A DNA stretch of 46,215 bases from Alphaproteobacteria bacterium (GTDB taxonomy: Bacteria > Pseudomonadota > Alphaproteobacteria > Bin65): the NCBI GenBank assembly GCA_021776685.1, contig JAJFFJ010000049.1, positions 1 to 46,215 on the forward strand, written 5' to 3'. Under the pieces are notes generated by a model, which saw only the letters and a list, made by a program, of their open reading frames with translations, was not told the DNA's origin and made no database searches. Positions 17,662 through 26,418 of this stretch are shown here, one piece after another (the stretch's first letter is position 1; every line of letters begins with the position of its first letter). The position numbers and the translations under genes are program-made.

Positions 17662-17763
17662 GGCTGCGAGACTCTCAACTTCGAATCGGGATTTGATGAT
17701 GTCGGCGCGGACGCTAGCACCCGCCCTGCGCCGCGCGCAATGCGGCGAACCGGACCTGCGACG

Positions 17764-18606
17764 CTATCCGTTCAACGCCTTCGCCGCCCAGGCGATGTGG
17801 TCGGCGACCATGGTCTGGATGAAGAAATAGCCATGGTCGAACCCCGGGTGCAGGCGGAGCGTGATTTCCTGGCCCGCGGCCTTGGCGGCAACCTGCAGTT
17901 CGTCCAGCTTCATCGCGCCCATTTTGTAGAAATCGTCTTCCTCGCCCTGGTCGATCAACACCGGTTTCGTACTGTGACCCGCCTTTAGCAGTTCCACCGC
18001 GTCATAGGCCTTCCAGCTTTCCCGGTCGTCGCCCAGATAGGCGCCGAAGACTTTTTCGCCAAGCTCGATGGACGCGGGGTTGGCAATTGGCGCCAGCACC
18101 GACAGGGACTGGTAAGCGTCAGGATTGCGCAATCCGATGACGAGCGCCCCGTGGCCGCCCATGGAGTGCCCGAAGAGAGATTGCCGCGCCGGGTCCACCG
18201 GCAGGTTGGCCGCAATGACCTTCGGCAGCTCATCGACGATATAGTCATACATCTGGTAGTGGGCCGCCCAGGGCTCCTGCGTGGCATTGACGTAGAAGCC
18301 GGCGCCACTTCCCAGATCCCATGCCTCGTCATCGGCAACACCGTCGCCCCGCGGGCTGGTATCAGGCGCAATCACGATCAGCCCATGCTCCGCTGCATGG
18401 CGCTGGGCCGCGGCCTTGACCGTGAAATTATCCTCCGTACAGGTGAGACCCGAGAGATAGGTCAGCACCGGCAGCGGCCTGTCGGCCGCGGCGTCCGGTA
18501 TATAGGCGGAGAAATTCATGGCGCAGTTGGTCACCGCACTCTGGTGTCGGTAGACATATTGCGTGCCGGCAAAACACCGGCTGGCGCTCACGGTTTCAAG
18601 GGTCAT
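17764..18606 (-). CDS. fghA: S-formylglutathione hydrolase
   Basis: The 280-residue esterase-D family enzyme hydrolyses S-formylglutathione to glutathione and formate, the second step of glutathione-dependent formaldehyde oxidation. Visible are the family YLSGLTCTEDNF segment, the nucleophile elbow FGHSMGGHGAL, the Asp region DQGEEDDFY and the terminal catalytic His in HPGFDHGYFF. The ATG at 18606 gives MTLETVSASRCFAG, the usual beginning; the longer frame to 18861 is not conserved. It is in the same strand run as frmA, which makes its substrate, with a transporter and a DUF2000 gene between them. Confidence 0.95.
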   Translation of the reverse strand: MTLETVSASRCFAGTQYVYRHQSAVTNCAMNFSAYIPDAAADRPLPVLTYLSGLTCTEDNFTVKAAAQRHAAEHGLIVIAPDTSPRGDGVADDEAWDLGSGAGFYVNATQEPWAAHYQMYDYIVDELPKVIAANLPVDPARQSLFGHSMGGHGALVIGLRNPDAYQSLSVLAPIANPASIELGEKVFGAYLGDDRESWKAYDAVELLKAGHSTKPVLIDQGEEDDFYKMGAMKLDELQVAAKAAGQEITLRLHPGFDHGYFFIQTMVADHIAWAAKALNG

Positions 18607-18649
18607 GAGTAGTGGACCTTCATTCAGGAAGTTGAATCTGGCAGGAACT

Positions 18650-19582
18650 TTAGTCCGGCCGCCGCCGCAATCCGTTCGGGTTGGCCGCATAGATGCCGCC
18701 GAACATGAGCACAGCGCCTGCAAGGTGATACCAGCGGATCGCCTCCCCCACCAGAAAGACTGCGAAGACGGCAGCGAAAAGCGGGATGAGATACTGGAAC
18801 AGGGCCGCGCGGGCGGGGCCGATTCCGCCCAGGCCGAAATTCCACACCACATAGGAGCCAAAGGACGCGAAGACGCCCAGGAAGCCGAGTCCCAGAATGG
18901 TATCGGTGGTCACCAGCATGGTCGCCGACTGGCTGATTTCCAAGATCCAGATCGGCAGCAGGATCATGGCGCCAAGAAAGGACAGCACGCACATGAAGGC
19001 GATGGGCGGCAGCTGCGTCGGCCAGCGGCGCACATAGATGGTGTAGATTACCCAGCCCAGGAGTCCCACCGCGATCAGCAGGTCACCTAACACAAACTCA
19101 AGCCGCAACAACCGGCCCGGTTCGCCATGGGTCACCACAAGGAGGAAACCGGGCAATGCGACCGCAACCCCGAGGACGTGCCGCAATGTCCCCCGGTCGC
19201 CGACGCCGATAAAGCCGAGCAGCAGCACATAGAGCGGCGTGGCGCCGTTGATCAGCGCGCCGTTCACGGCCGTCGTCGTCTGCACACCCCTGAAAAGCAT
19301 ATAGTTGAAGAGCGCGATCCCGCAGAAGGCCAGGAACAGCAGACGCGGCAGTTCGCTGAGGATCGCGCCGCGGTGGCGGATCAGCCCCGGCAAGCCGATG
19401 GGCAGCATCACCAGGAAGGCGATCGTCCAGCGCCAGAAGCCGAGCCCGCCCGGCGGAAACGCCTCCGACAGCAGCTTCGCCACCGGCCAGGTACCACCCC
19501 AGAAGGCCGCGCCAAGGAGAAGTGCTGCGTAATAGACGGCCGGCGCGTGAGTAGCGGGAGGGGTCACGGCAGAAGCGGTCAT
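18650..19582 (-). CDS. DMT superfamily transporter (EamA family)
   Basis: The 310-residue protein is composed of two EamA repeats of five helices each. It has the typical ALLLGAAFWGGTWPVAK start, a repeat junction around residue 150, and the second repeat's FGSYVVWNFGLGGIGPARAALFQYLIPLF. Family members export amino acids, metabolites or drugs. It sits 20 bp downstream of the DUF2000 gene and 43 bp upstream of fghA, so it may be co-transcribed with the formaldehyde genes. The substrate cannot be read from the sequence. Confidence 0.9.
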   Translation of the reverse strand: MTASAVTPPATHAPAVYYAALLLGAAFWGGTWPVAKLLSEAFPPGGLGFWRWTIAFLVMLPIGLPGLIRHRGAILSELPRLLFLAFCGIALFNYMLFRGVQTTTAVNGALINGATPLYVLLLGFIGVGDRGTLRHVLGVAVALPGFLLVVTHGEPGRLLRLEFVLGDLLIAVGLLGWVIYTIYVRRWPTQLPPIAFMCVLSFLGAMILLPIWILEISQSATMLVTTDTILGLGFLGVFASFGSYVVWNFGLGGIGPARAALFQYLIPLFAAVFAVFLVGEAIRWYHLAGAVLMFGGIYAANPNGLRRRPD

Positions 19583-19602
19583 GGCATATCGAGTGAGTGC
19601 TG

Positions 19603-20034
19603 CTAACCGTGCAGCTTCAGGCCCTGCATGGCCTTGTCCACATCGCGCGCTTCGCCGAAAACGACGAGGCCGACGAGGTTCAGTTGGTCGCCCGCAACCC
19701 CCGCGACCGTCGCGCGGTTGTCGACGTCATTCATGGTCGTGAACATATCTTCGGTATAGATGCCAGGGGTCAGCCCACGGTTGAATGCGCGTTGCCGGGC
19801 CACCCGCAATTGCAGCAGATCGGCTTCGAGGCACATGACAGGATGGCCGATGAGCGAAAGGTAGCTGTTGCCGGTCGCGTCTTCATAAGGCGCGCCAATC
19901 AGCTCAGGATGGGCCGCGGCGATACCACTGGTGAGGAAGGCCACGACATTCAGCCGCTGCCAGATCGCCAGATCCGAACGCACCGCGACGCTGACCTTTG
20001 TGCGCAGTCGCGGCGCTGCTTCAGTATCGGACAT
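19603..20034 (-). CDS. DUF2000 family protein
   Basis: The 143-residue protein resembles the DUF2000 family. It has SVAVRSDLAIWQRLNVVAFLTSGIAAAHPELIG at residues 14-46 (key features: a short beta strand, an N..AFL helix and HPELIG), followed by DATGNSYLSLIGHPVMCLEA. The second half, with MFTTMNDVDNRATVAG, is less usual. Members are small alpha/beta proteins of unknown biochemical role. It is 26 bp downstream of frmA and 20 bp upstream of the transporter, so an operon role with formaldehyde oxidation is possible but unproven. Confidence 0.75.
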   Translation of the reverse strand: MSDTEAAPRLRTKVSVAVRSDLAIWQRLNVVAFLTSGIAAAHPELIGAPYEDATGNSYLSLIGHPVMCLEADLLQLRVARQRAFNRGLTPGIYTEDMFTTMNDVDNRATVAGVAGDQLNLVGLVVFGEARDVDKAMQGLKLHG

Positions 20035-20060
20035 GGGATCAGCCTGAACCTGGCCTGAGC

Positions 20061-21173
20061 CTAAAATGTCACGACGCTGCGGATGCCTTCGCCTTCATGC
20101 ATCAGGTGGAAGGCGTCGTTGATCTTGTCGAGCGGCATGGTGTGGGTGATCAGGTCGTCGATGTTGATCTTCCCCTCCATGTACCAGTCAACGATTTTGG
20201 GCACCTGGGTGCGTGACTTGACGCCACCGAATGCGGTGCCCTTCCAGACCCGGCCCGTGACGAGCTGGAACGGACGGGTGGCAATCTCCTGCCCGGCGCC
20301 GGCAACACCGATGATGATGCTTTCGCCCCAGCCGCGGTGGCAGCATTCCAGCGCCTGACGCATGGTGTGGACGTTGCCGATACACTCAAAGCTGTAGTCC
20401 GCACCGCCGTCCGTGGCGTCGACAATCGCCTCGACCACCTTGTCCCGTCCGATCTCGTCCGGGTTGATGAAATGGGTCATGCCGAACTTCTCAGCCAGTG
20501 CCCGCTTCTTGGGGTTGAGGTCGATGCCGATGATCTTGTCCGCACCCGCCATGCGCGCGCCCTGGAGCACGTTCAGGCCGATGCCACCCAGGCCAAAGAC
20601 CGCCACATTCGCGCCCGGCTCTACCTTCGCCGTGTTGATCACCGCGCCGATGCCGGTGGTGACGCCGCACCCGATGTAGCAAATTGATTCGAACGGCGCG
20701 TCCTCGCGTACCTTCGCCGCCGCGATCTCGGGCATCACCGTGAAGTTTGAGAAGGTGGAGGTGCCCATATAGTGGTGGATCATCTCGCCACCGGCGGTAA
20801 AGCGGCTGGAGCCGTCGGGCATCAGGCCCTTGCCCTGGGTGTCCCGGATCGACGTGCACAGGTTGGTCTTGCCGCTGAGGCAGGACTTGCACTGCCGGCA
20901 CTCCGGAATATAGAGCGGGATGACATGGTCGCCCTTTTTCAGACTGGTGACGCCGGGGCCTGTATCGACCACGACGCCAGCGCCCTCATGGCCCAGGATC
21001 GCCGGGAACAGGCCCTCAGGGTCTTCGCCCGAGAGGGTGAAGGCATCGGTGTGGCAAACGCCGGTGGCCTTGATTTCCACCAGAATTTCGCCTTCGCGGG
21101 GGCCGTCCAGATTGACGGTCTCGATTGCCAGGTCCTTGCCGGCCTCGATGGCCAGTGCGGCGCGTGTTTCCAT
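20061..21173 (-). CDS. frmA: S-(hydroxymethyl)glutathione dehydrogenase / class III alcohol dehydrogenase
   Basis: This 370-residue zinc enzyme oxidises the formaldehyde-glutathione adduct to S-formylglutathione with NAD. Catalytic zinc ligands are in [12 protein letters not shown] and GHEGAGVV, the structural zinc loop is [15 protein letters not shown], and the cofactor site is [19 protein letters not shown]. The C-terminal [31 protein letters not shown] (key parts: D.LITH...L..IN.AF.LMH.G..IR.V) is diagnostic of class III. GGAGGAAATCC precedes the start. Together with fghA it makes a complete formaldehyde detoxification pair. Confidence 0.96.
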   Translation of the reverse strand: METRAALAIEAGKDLAIETVNLDGPREGEILVEIKATGVCHTDAFTLSGEDPEGLFPAILGHEGAGVVVDTGPGVTSLKKGDHVIPLYIPECRQCKSCLSGKTNLCTSIRDTQGKGLMPDGSSRFTAGGEMIHHYMGTSTFSNFTVMPEIAAAKVREDAPFESICYIGCGVTTGIGAVINTAKVEPGANVAVFGLGGIGLNVLQGARMAGADKIIGIDLNPKKRALAEKFGMTHFINPDEIGRDKVVEAIVDATDGGADYSFECIGNVHTMRQALECCHRGWGESIIIGVAGAGQEIATRPFQLVTGRVWKGTAFGGVKSRTQVPKIVDWYMEGKINIDDLITHTMPLDKINDAFHLMHEGEGIRSVVTF

Positions 21174-21233
21174 GGATTTCCTCCCCCTCGCGGACAGTGC
21201 CCGTGGCTTTGAATTTATCCTGCCCCAAACAGA

Positions 21234-21271
21234 ACGGGCCGCTTGCGCGGCCCGTCAAGACGCTTGGCGTC
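21234..21271 (-). terminator. Pair of hairpins between the DUF1508 gene and frmA
   Basis: On the minus strand, downstream of the DUF1508 gene, GACGC/GCGTC (21271-21259) is followed by a strong 9-bp stem ACGGGCCGC/GCGGCCCGT (21255-21234) and then TCTGTTT. The U-tract is poor, so this may be a weak terminator or attenuator that lets some transcription continue into frmA. Confidence 0.45.
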
Positions 21272-21284
21272 CGGGACGTGGCTA

Positions 21285-21620
21285 TCAGCCAGCGTAACCG
21301 TTCCGCTCTGCATTTGCCAAGGCGCTCTTCTTGTTTTTGTAACTCTCGGACGCGGCGCCCACGATGTTGCCGTTCGACGCGCGGCGGCGCCAACGGTGCT
21401 CACCTTTCTTGTCCGTATAGAACTCCCACTTGTCGCCCTTGCCCTGCTTCTTCGGATTACCGTCCATGCCATGGCGCTGGGCGTTGGCGAGGCAGTCTTT
21501 CTCTTTCAGATAGGCTTCGGTCGCCGCGCCGACGATGTTGCCGTTCGACGCTTTGCGGCGCCAGCGCCACTGCTTTTTCTTGTCCTGATACATTTGCCAC
21601 TTGTCTTTTTCGCCAGCCAT
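21285..21620 (-). CDS. YegP/DUF1508 family protein with two repeats
   Basis: The 111-residue protein is two copies of the DUF1508 unit. Copy one has WQMYQDKKKQWRWRRKASNG followed by NIVGAATEAY; copy two has WEFYTDKKGEHRWRRRASNG followed by NIVGAASESY. Each copy ends with a CLANA or ALANA-type helix. The duplicated arrangement matches E. coli YegP. These small basic proteins have no proven function. The ATG at 21620 follows AGGGG and is preferred over the upstream ATG at 21680, which adds an unconserved leader. It is divergent from the gamma-glutamyltransferase gene across 212 bp. Confidence 0.88.
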   Translation of the reverse strand: MAGEKDKWQMYQDKKKQWRWRRKASNGNIVGAATEAYLKEKDCLANAQRHGMDGNPKKQGKGDKWEFYTDKKGEHRWRRRASNGNIVGAASESYKNKKSALANAERNGYAG

Positions 21621-21832
21621 AATGACCCCTGTTAGTGCGATGTTTGCGCTGGCCGCCTGCTGCGGCGAGCTTGAGCCCACTTAGGTGGGGGTCCATCGAC
21701 GCACAAGCGAATTGCCGCCGCATGTGTTGGTTTGTCCGGAACGGCGCCGATAAACCTGTCCTGCTCGATATTGCGGGCATGCAATGCTAGGTCATCACCA
21801 CCACCCCAGCCGGTCCCTGCACAGGTACACAA

Positions 21833-23422
21833 ATGCGCGACTTCCACATGCCTGGCCGCTCGGTCGTTCATGCCACCAACGGTGCTGCTGCAACATCTCA
21901 TCCTTTTGCAACGTTGACCGCCCTCGACGTCTTGCGGGATGGCGGCAATGCGGTGGATGCGGCCATTGCGGCATGCGCGGTCCATTGCGTCGTCGAGCCG
22001 ATGATGACCGGCATCGGCGGAGACTGCTTCGCGCTGCTGCAAAAGGGCGGGCAAGGCCCGGTGATCGGGCTGAATGGGTCCGGCCGCGCGCCCGCCGGTC
22101 TGACCGCGGAAACCCTGCTTGAGCAAGGCCTTGAAACCATCGGCCTGGAGAGTGTGCACTCGATCACGGTCCCGGGCGCCGTCGATGCCTGGTGTCAGAT
22201 ATTGGCCGATCACGGCACCAAGGGGCTGGACGAGCTGCTGCGTCCCGCCATTCGATATGCGGAGGAAGGATTCGCCGTGTTGCCCCGCACAGCCGCGGAC
22301 TGGGCGCGCAACGCGCCGAGGCTGATGGCCGACCCGAACGCCACCGCGCTCTATCTGCGCGACGGGCAGGCGCCCCAGGCGGGCGACACCTGGCGCTCCC
22401 CTGAATTGGGTGCCACCCTGACCGCGATCGGCGAAGGTGGGCGCGAGGCTTTCTATGGCGGCGAAGTTGCGGCTGACATGGTTGGCTATCTCTCGCAGCT
22501 TGGCGGCCATCACACCCTTCAGGACTTTGCCGATTCGGTGTCTGACTATGTGGAGCCGATCACCAGCGACTATGCCGGCCGTGAGGTGGTGGAAATCCCA
22601 CCCAACGGCCAGGGCATCGCGGTGCTGATCCTGCTGAACATCCTCAAGGGCTTTGATCTTTCGGCCATGGACCCCATGGGCGCCGACCGGTTGCATCTTG
22701 AGACCGAGGCTGCGCGGCTGGCCTTTGCGGCGCGTAACAGCTTCGTCGCCGACCCCGCAATGGCCGACGTGCCGGTCGATCACCTGCTGGCTGACCGGTT
22801 TGCCGATGACCTGCGCGCCCAAATATCCATGGACCGCGCCATGGACGCCCTGCCCGCGATCCCGGGTCCTGAACACCGTGACACGATCTATCTCACGGTC
22901 GTCGACCGCGACCTCAACTGCATCTCTTTCATCAATTCTCTCTTCTACGGCTTTGGCAGTTGCATCGCCTCGCCGACCACCGGCGTCATGTTCCAGAACC
23001 GTGGCGCCGGCTTCAGGGTCGAGCCCGGCCACCCGAATTGCATCGCGCCCGGCAAGCGGCCCCTTCACACGATCATCCCCGGCATGGCGCTCAGGGATGG
23101 AGAGTGCGAAGTGTCCTTCGGGGTAATGGGGGGCGCATATCAACCTGTCGGCCATGCCCACCTGCTGACGAATATGTGGGACTATGGCATGGACGTGCAG
23201 GAAGCCATCGATTGTCCCCGCGCCTTCCACCTTAACGGCGAACTGACAGTGGAGAGGGGCGTTCCTGACGCCGTCCGCCGCGACCTCGCCGCCAGAGGCC
23301 ACAACGTGCTGGAGCCGGAAATCCCCTGGGGCGGCGCCCAGGCCATTGTCATCGACCGTGCGCGCGGCACCCTGGCGGCCGGCTCCGACCCTCGCAAGGA
23401 TGGCTGCGCGCTGGGCTACTAG
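21833..23422 (+). CDS. Gamma-glutamyltransferase family protein
   Basis: The 529-residue protein is an Ntn-hydrolase of the gamma-glutamyltransferase family. N-terminal family segments are HPFATLTALDVLRDGGNAVDAAIA and MTGIGGDCF. The autocleavage site is predicted at the Thr of EHRDTIYLTVVDRDLN (about residue 350), which would split the protein into large and small subunits. No clear signal peptide is visible, so it may be cytoplasmic, unlike the periplasmic E. coli enzyme. Likely reactions are hydrolysis or transfer of gamma-glutamyl groups from glutathione-like compounds. It may link to the glutathione-dependent formaldehyde genes next to it. Confidence 0.9.
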   Translation: MRDFHMPGRSVVHATNGAAATSHPFATLTALDVLRDGGNAVDAAIAACAVHCVVEPMMTGIGGDCFALLQKGGQGPVIGLNGSGRAPAGLTAETLLEQGLETIGLESVHSITVPGAVDAWCQILADHGTKGLDELLRPAIRYAEEGFAVLPRTAADWARNAPRLMADPNATALYLRDGQAPQAGDTWRSPELGATLTAIGEGGREAFYGGEVAADMVGYLSQLGGHHTLQDFADSVSDYVEPITSDYAGREVVEIPPNGQGIAVLILLNILKGFDLSAMDPMGADRLHLETEAARLAFAARNSFVADPAMADVPVDHLLADRFADDLRAQISMDRAMDALPAIPGPEHRDTIYLTVVDRDLNCISFINSLFYGFGSCIASPTTGVMFQNRGAGFRVEPGHPNCIAPGKRPLHTIIPGMALRDGECEVSFGVMGGAYQPVGHAHLLTNMWDYGMDVQEAIDCPRAFHLNGELTVERGVPDAVRRDLAARGHNVLEPEIPWGGAQAIVIDRARGTLAAGSDPRKDGCALGY

Positions 23423-23431
23423 GTTACGACT

Positions 23432-25375
23432 CTAGCCGTCATCAGCGCTGGGGCGCGGGCCCTTAGCAAGCACCACCACCCGATCGGCCTCGACGAAACC
23501 GGCAATGCGTTCGGATTTCTTCGGGTTGAGCACGATGCCGTAATCAGCATCGCGCGCGCGCTCCAGAATGCGATAGCCGAGCGCCACTTCGTCCCGCGCC
23601 GTCGCCGATGCCGTGACGTCATAGAAAGTGACGGTGCTGCCAAGCTTCACATAGTCCCCCGCCGGGCGCATGTAGATCTCTGACCCCTGTGCATCCAGAA
23701 GCTCGCCGAAAAGCGTCGCGAGCAGCGGGTTTTCGGACACCTGCGCCAACATCATGCTGACGATTTCATCACTGACCACAAAGTCATCGACGCCACTGTC
23801 TTCCGCCAGCCGCCGGTTCCGCACATCCAGCATCTCCGTGACGAATGACGGCTTCGGCTCCACGTTCACGACGATATCCCGGAGGTGCAGCAGCTTGACC
23901 AGGGTATGCGCGTCCGCCTCGTTAGCCGTCATGTGAAGGGTGTTGGACAACAGGATGATCTCGTTGTACCGGCCCGGCGCCAGGGACTCGAGCACCGCCC
24001 GTTCGGTGGTTGCCGTCTGGCGAAAGGTGGGCGTCGCGAAATTCTCCGTATCCCGGATGATCGCCGCCTGAAGATCTTCCGGCACTTCCTCTACGGACAC
24101 CTGGTCGATCTGCGAACCGGCAGCCACATACTCGTCCAGCTGTTTGACAATCAACGGCAGGCGCTCGTTCCAGCCGATCACCAGGATACGCTCTGCCCGC
24201 TTGGACGGCATTGGCGCGTCGGTCAGCACGGCGGCGTCAAAATGGGGCTCGTCCAGACCGTCAGCGTCCATCTGGTCGTCATCCGCCGCCAGCAGAATGA
24301 CCTGGTCGCCCGCCTGCATGCGTTCTTCCTTGTCGGGGTTCAGCATCAGCTTGCCGCCGCGGGCAAAGCCCACGGCCACCGAACTGCCATAGGCGAACAT
24401 GATCTCGTAGAAACTGCGGCCCACCAGGGATGCGGCATCGCTGAAATAGAACTCGCTGCCGGCGAAGCTGAGAATTTCCTCGAAGACACCCGGCAGGCCG
24501 GACTGACGCGAGGTCTGGACGATCAGCCGGGCGGTGATGTCGTGAATGTCGATGATGGTGGCGCCGCCGGCGATAGCGACTCCGGCCACGTCGCGATTGG
24601 CGGCGTCGCGAATGGCGGCCACCACATTGACCTTGCGGGGCCGCTGCTCCTCAGCCATGGCCTCGCGCAGCTTCGAGACGGCCATCAGGGTCTTGATGAC
24701 CTCGATGTCCGCGTCACCGTCATCCGGACCCAGCACAATCACGGACTTGGCACGCCGCACATTTGTAATCTCCGGCGCGATCAGGTTGGACGGTAGCCCG
24801 CTGCGGCAGACCACACGTGTATTGTAAAAACGCGGGATCTTTTGGGCGAGTTCGTCCTCCATCTCCACCTTGTCGTGATTGCCGTAGACCACCACGACAC
24901 CCCGGCGCAGGCTGCGGTTGGCCTCGATCAACTGGCTGACGATGGAAATGACTTTGGACGACCAGCCGAAAATCACCGTGTGGTTGCGCTCGACCACCAG
25001 ACTGTGGCCGCGGCGCAGCTCATGCAGGCGGTTTTCCAGCCAGGACGTAATGATCGAGATCAGGATCGAGAAAACCAGGATGCCGAAGAATGTCAGCAGT
25101 GTCAGGACCAGCACGAAGGCCCAGTTGCCGGCATCGTCGCCCAGATAGCCGGGATCGAGCGCCCGGTTGAACCCCATCCAGATCAGTTCCCAGAACCCGG
25201 CATCCTTGTGCTCGCCCTGGCGCGGTTCGATACCAATCAGCACCACCAGCACGATCATGCCCAGGATGAACCCGCCCGAGACCAGCATCAGCCAGCCGAT
25301 CTGGGCGATGATGCCTTTCGACAGGGTATTGTCGAACTCGTATTTGAGCTTTCGCCAAAGTCGCCGTCCAGGCAT
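23432..25375 (-). CDS. CASTOR/POLLUX-type ion channel protein
   Basis: The roughly 647-residue protein has two hydrophobic N-terminal helices (about residues 30-55 and 85-115). A pore-like stretch lies between them, in the FWELIWMGFNRALDPGYLGDD region. Two RCK/TrkA-N-like regulatory domains follow, with NHTVIFGWSSKVISIVSQLIEAN and ILVIGWNERLPLIVKQLDEY (key features: hIhGW then a nucleotide-site helix). This is the architecture of plant CASTOR/POLLUX nuclear cation channels and their bacterial homologues. The ATG at 25375 is chosen because AGGAGGGG lies 8 bp upstream; the longer frame begins at a TTG. The ion and ligand are unknown. Confidence 0.87.
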   Translation of the reverse strand: MPGRRLWRKLKYEFDNTLSKGIIAQIGWLMLVSGGFILGMIVLVVLIGIEPRQGEHKDAGFWELIWMGFNRALDPGYLGDDAGNWAFVLVLTLLTFFGILVFSILISIITSWLENRLHELRRGHSLVVERNHTVIFGWSSKVISIVSQLIEANRSLRRGVVVVYGNHDKVEMEDELAQKIPRFYNTRVVCRSGLPSNLIAPEITNVRRAKSVIVLGPDDGDADIEVIKTLMAVSKLREAMAEEQRPRKVNVVAAIRDAANRDVAGVAIAGGATIIDIHDITARLIVQTSRQSGLPGVFEEILSFAGSEFYFSDAASLVGRSFYEIMFAYGSSVAVGFARGGKLMLNPDKEERMQAGDQVILLAADDDQMDADGLDEPHFDAAVLTDAPMPSKRAERILVIGWNERLPLIVKQLDEYVAAGSQIDQVSVEEVPEDLQAAIIRDTENFATPTFRQTATTERAVLESLAPGRYNEIILLSNTLHMTANEADAHTLVKLLHLRDIVVNVEPKPSFVTEMLDVRNRRLAEDSGVDDFVVSDEIVSMMLAQVSENPLLATLFGELLDAQGSEIYMRPAGDYVKLGSTVTFYDVTASATARDEVALGYRILERARDADYGIVLNPKKSERIAGFVEADRVVVLAKGPRPSADDG

Positions 25376-25491
25376 GCGGAGCCCCTCCTGCCGCTGCATT
25401 CGCAAGCAGCTTAGTTCAATTCATCCGCCTGCATAATCCCGACGTTTGCGGGGAAATACGGTCGCTGACTGCGACATTCGCGCCTTATTTC

Positions 25492-25515
25492 TGAAGTGTG
25501 ACGGCTGTCACTTCA
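25492..25515. promoter_or_regulatory. Operator-like palindrome upstream of the small membrane protein
   Basis: A 24-bp inverted repeat contains outer arms TGAAGTG and CACTTCA and an inner perfect GTGAC-GGCT-GTCAC. It lies just upstream of a CTATAT box near 25533, where a -10 element for the small gene would be, so it could bind a dimeric regulator near the -35 position. No regulator gene is adjacent. Confidence 0.5.
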
Positions 25516-25563
25516 ACTCTGCCAACCAGCACCTATATCTCTGGTCAACAAGGAGTTGGAAAA

Positions 25564-25692
25564 ATGTCTGTCTGCAAGGAAGAACTGTTCGAACGGATCG
25601 CGCCGATTGCGCTGCAAACACTGGCGCTGGTCGCCGCTGCTGCGCTGGCCACACCTGTGGTGCTGCTCGCCGTTCTGCCGATGATCGGTTAG
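25564..25692 (+). CDS. Small hydrophobic protein (42 residues)
   Basis: The ATG at 25564 follows AAGGAG with 8-bp spacing, a good ribosome site. The 42-residue product starts MSVCKEELFERIAPI and continues with a hydrophobic stretch (residues about 16-40, rich in Ala, Leu and Val) ending LAVLPMIG. It would be a single-pass membrane peptide with a charged N-terminal segment. I recognise no family. It lies between the channel gene and thiE, both on the opposite strand, in its own transcription unit with an operator-like palindrome in front. Confidence 0.6.
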   Translation: MSVCKEELFERIAPIALQTLALVAAAALATPVVLLAVLPMIG

Positions 25693-25720
25693 GCCCAGTT
25701 AAGCCGCGTTCCGAAGGAAA

Positions 25721-26395
25721 TCAGGCGGCGCCCGCATGGGTGTCCGCAACCTCTTCGAAGACCCGGTTGAATGCCGCAACGGCGGCGCCCGGCCCGTCCC
25801 CGAAATCCCAAACACCTGACGCCACCGCCAGAAAATCTGCGCCAGCTTCCACCAGAGGCCGGCAATTTTCTGCGGTAATGCCGCCGATGGCCACACTGGG
25901 CACCAGCATCATTTTCGACCACCAGGCCAGTTGGTCGACCTCCGCCTGCACGGTGCTGTCCTTGGTCGGCGACGGGAAAAACGCGCCGAAAGCCACATAG
26001 TCAGCGCCCGCTTCGGCCGCCTCCAGACCATCGGAATTCGAGTCGCGGCAGGTCACGCCCACCATCGCCTCTGCGCCCAGCATCTGGCGCGCCTCCGCAT
26101 AGGGCGCATCTTCCTGCCCCACATGAACGCCGTCCGCCCGCGCGTCGCGGGCCAGGTCGGGCCGGTCATTGATGATGAATGCCACGTCGCGCGCATGGCA
26201 GAGGGGCATCAACCGTTCTGCCGCCTTGAGCACCGCGTCGTCCGGCGCGCCCTTGAGACGTAATTGAAACGCCCCCACATCGCCGCCGTCGAGCGCCGCT
26301 TCCAGATCGCCGGCGAAGCTATCCAGGTCGATCGTTGCGGGGCTGATCAGATAGAGGCGTGTGCGCGCATCGTTCTGCTGCGCTGCGGCGGCCAC
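25721..26395 (-). CDS. thiE: Thiamine phosphate synthase
   Basis: The 224-residue TIM-barrel protein condenses hydroxymethylpyrimidine diphosphate with the thiazole phosphate to form thiamine phosphate. Family motifs visible are FQLRLKG near residue 43, FIINDRPDLARD near 75, DGVHVGQED near 90, YVAFGAFFPSPTKD near 133, and the phosphate-binding AIGGITAEN near 166. The start is GTG at 26395, following a GGGGAG site. It is 23 bp downstream of fbaB. No other thiamine genes or TPP riboswitch are nearby, so its place next to an aldolase is context only. Confidence 0.92.
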   Translation of the reverse strand: MAAAAQQNDARTRLYLISPATIDLDSFAGDLEAALDGGDVGAFQLRLKGAPDDAVLKAAERLMPLCHARDVAFIINDRPDLARDARADGVHVGQEDAPYAEARQMLGAEAMVGVTCRDSNSDGLEAAEAGADYVAFGAFFPSPTKDSTVQAEVDQLAWWSKMMLVPSVAIGGITAENCRPLVEAGADFLAVASGVWDFGDGPGAAVAAFNRVFEEVADTHAGAA

Positions 26396-26418
26396 GGTCC
26401 GGCTCCCCGGCGGCTGGC

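Noticed and set aside
21632-23302. A 556-residue minus-strand frame opposite the gamma-glutamyltransferase gene
   Set aside because: The opposite strand carries the GGT motifs; the frame has no family motifs and is a shadow.
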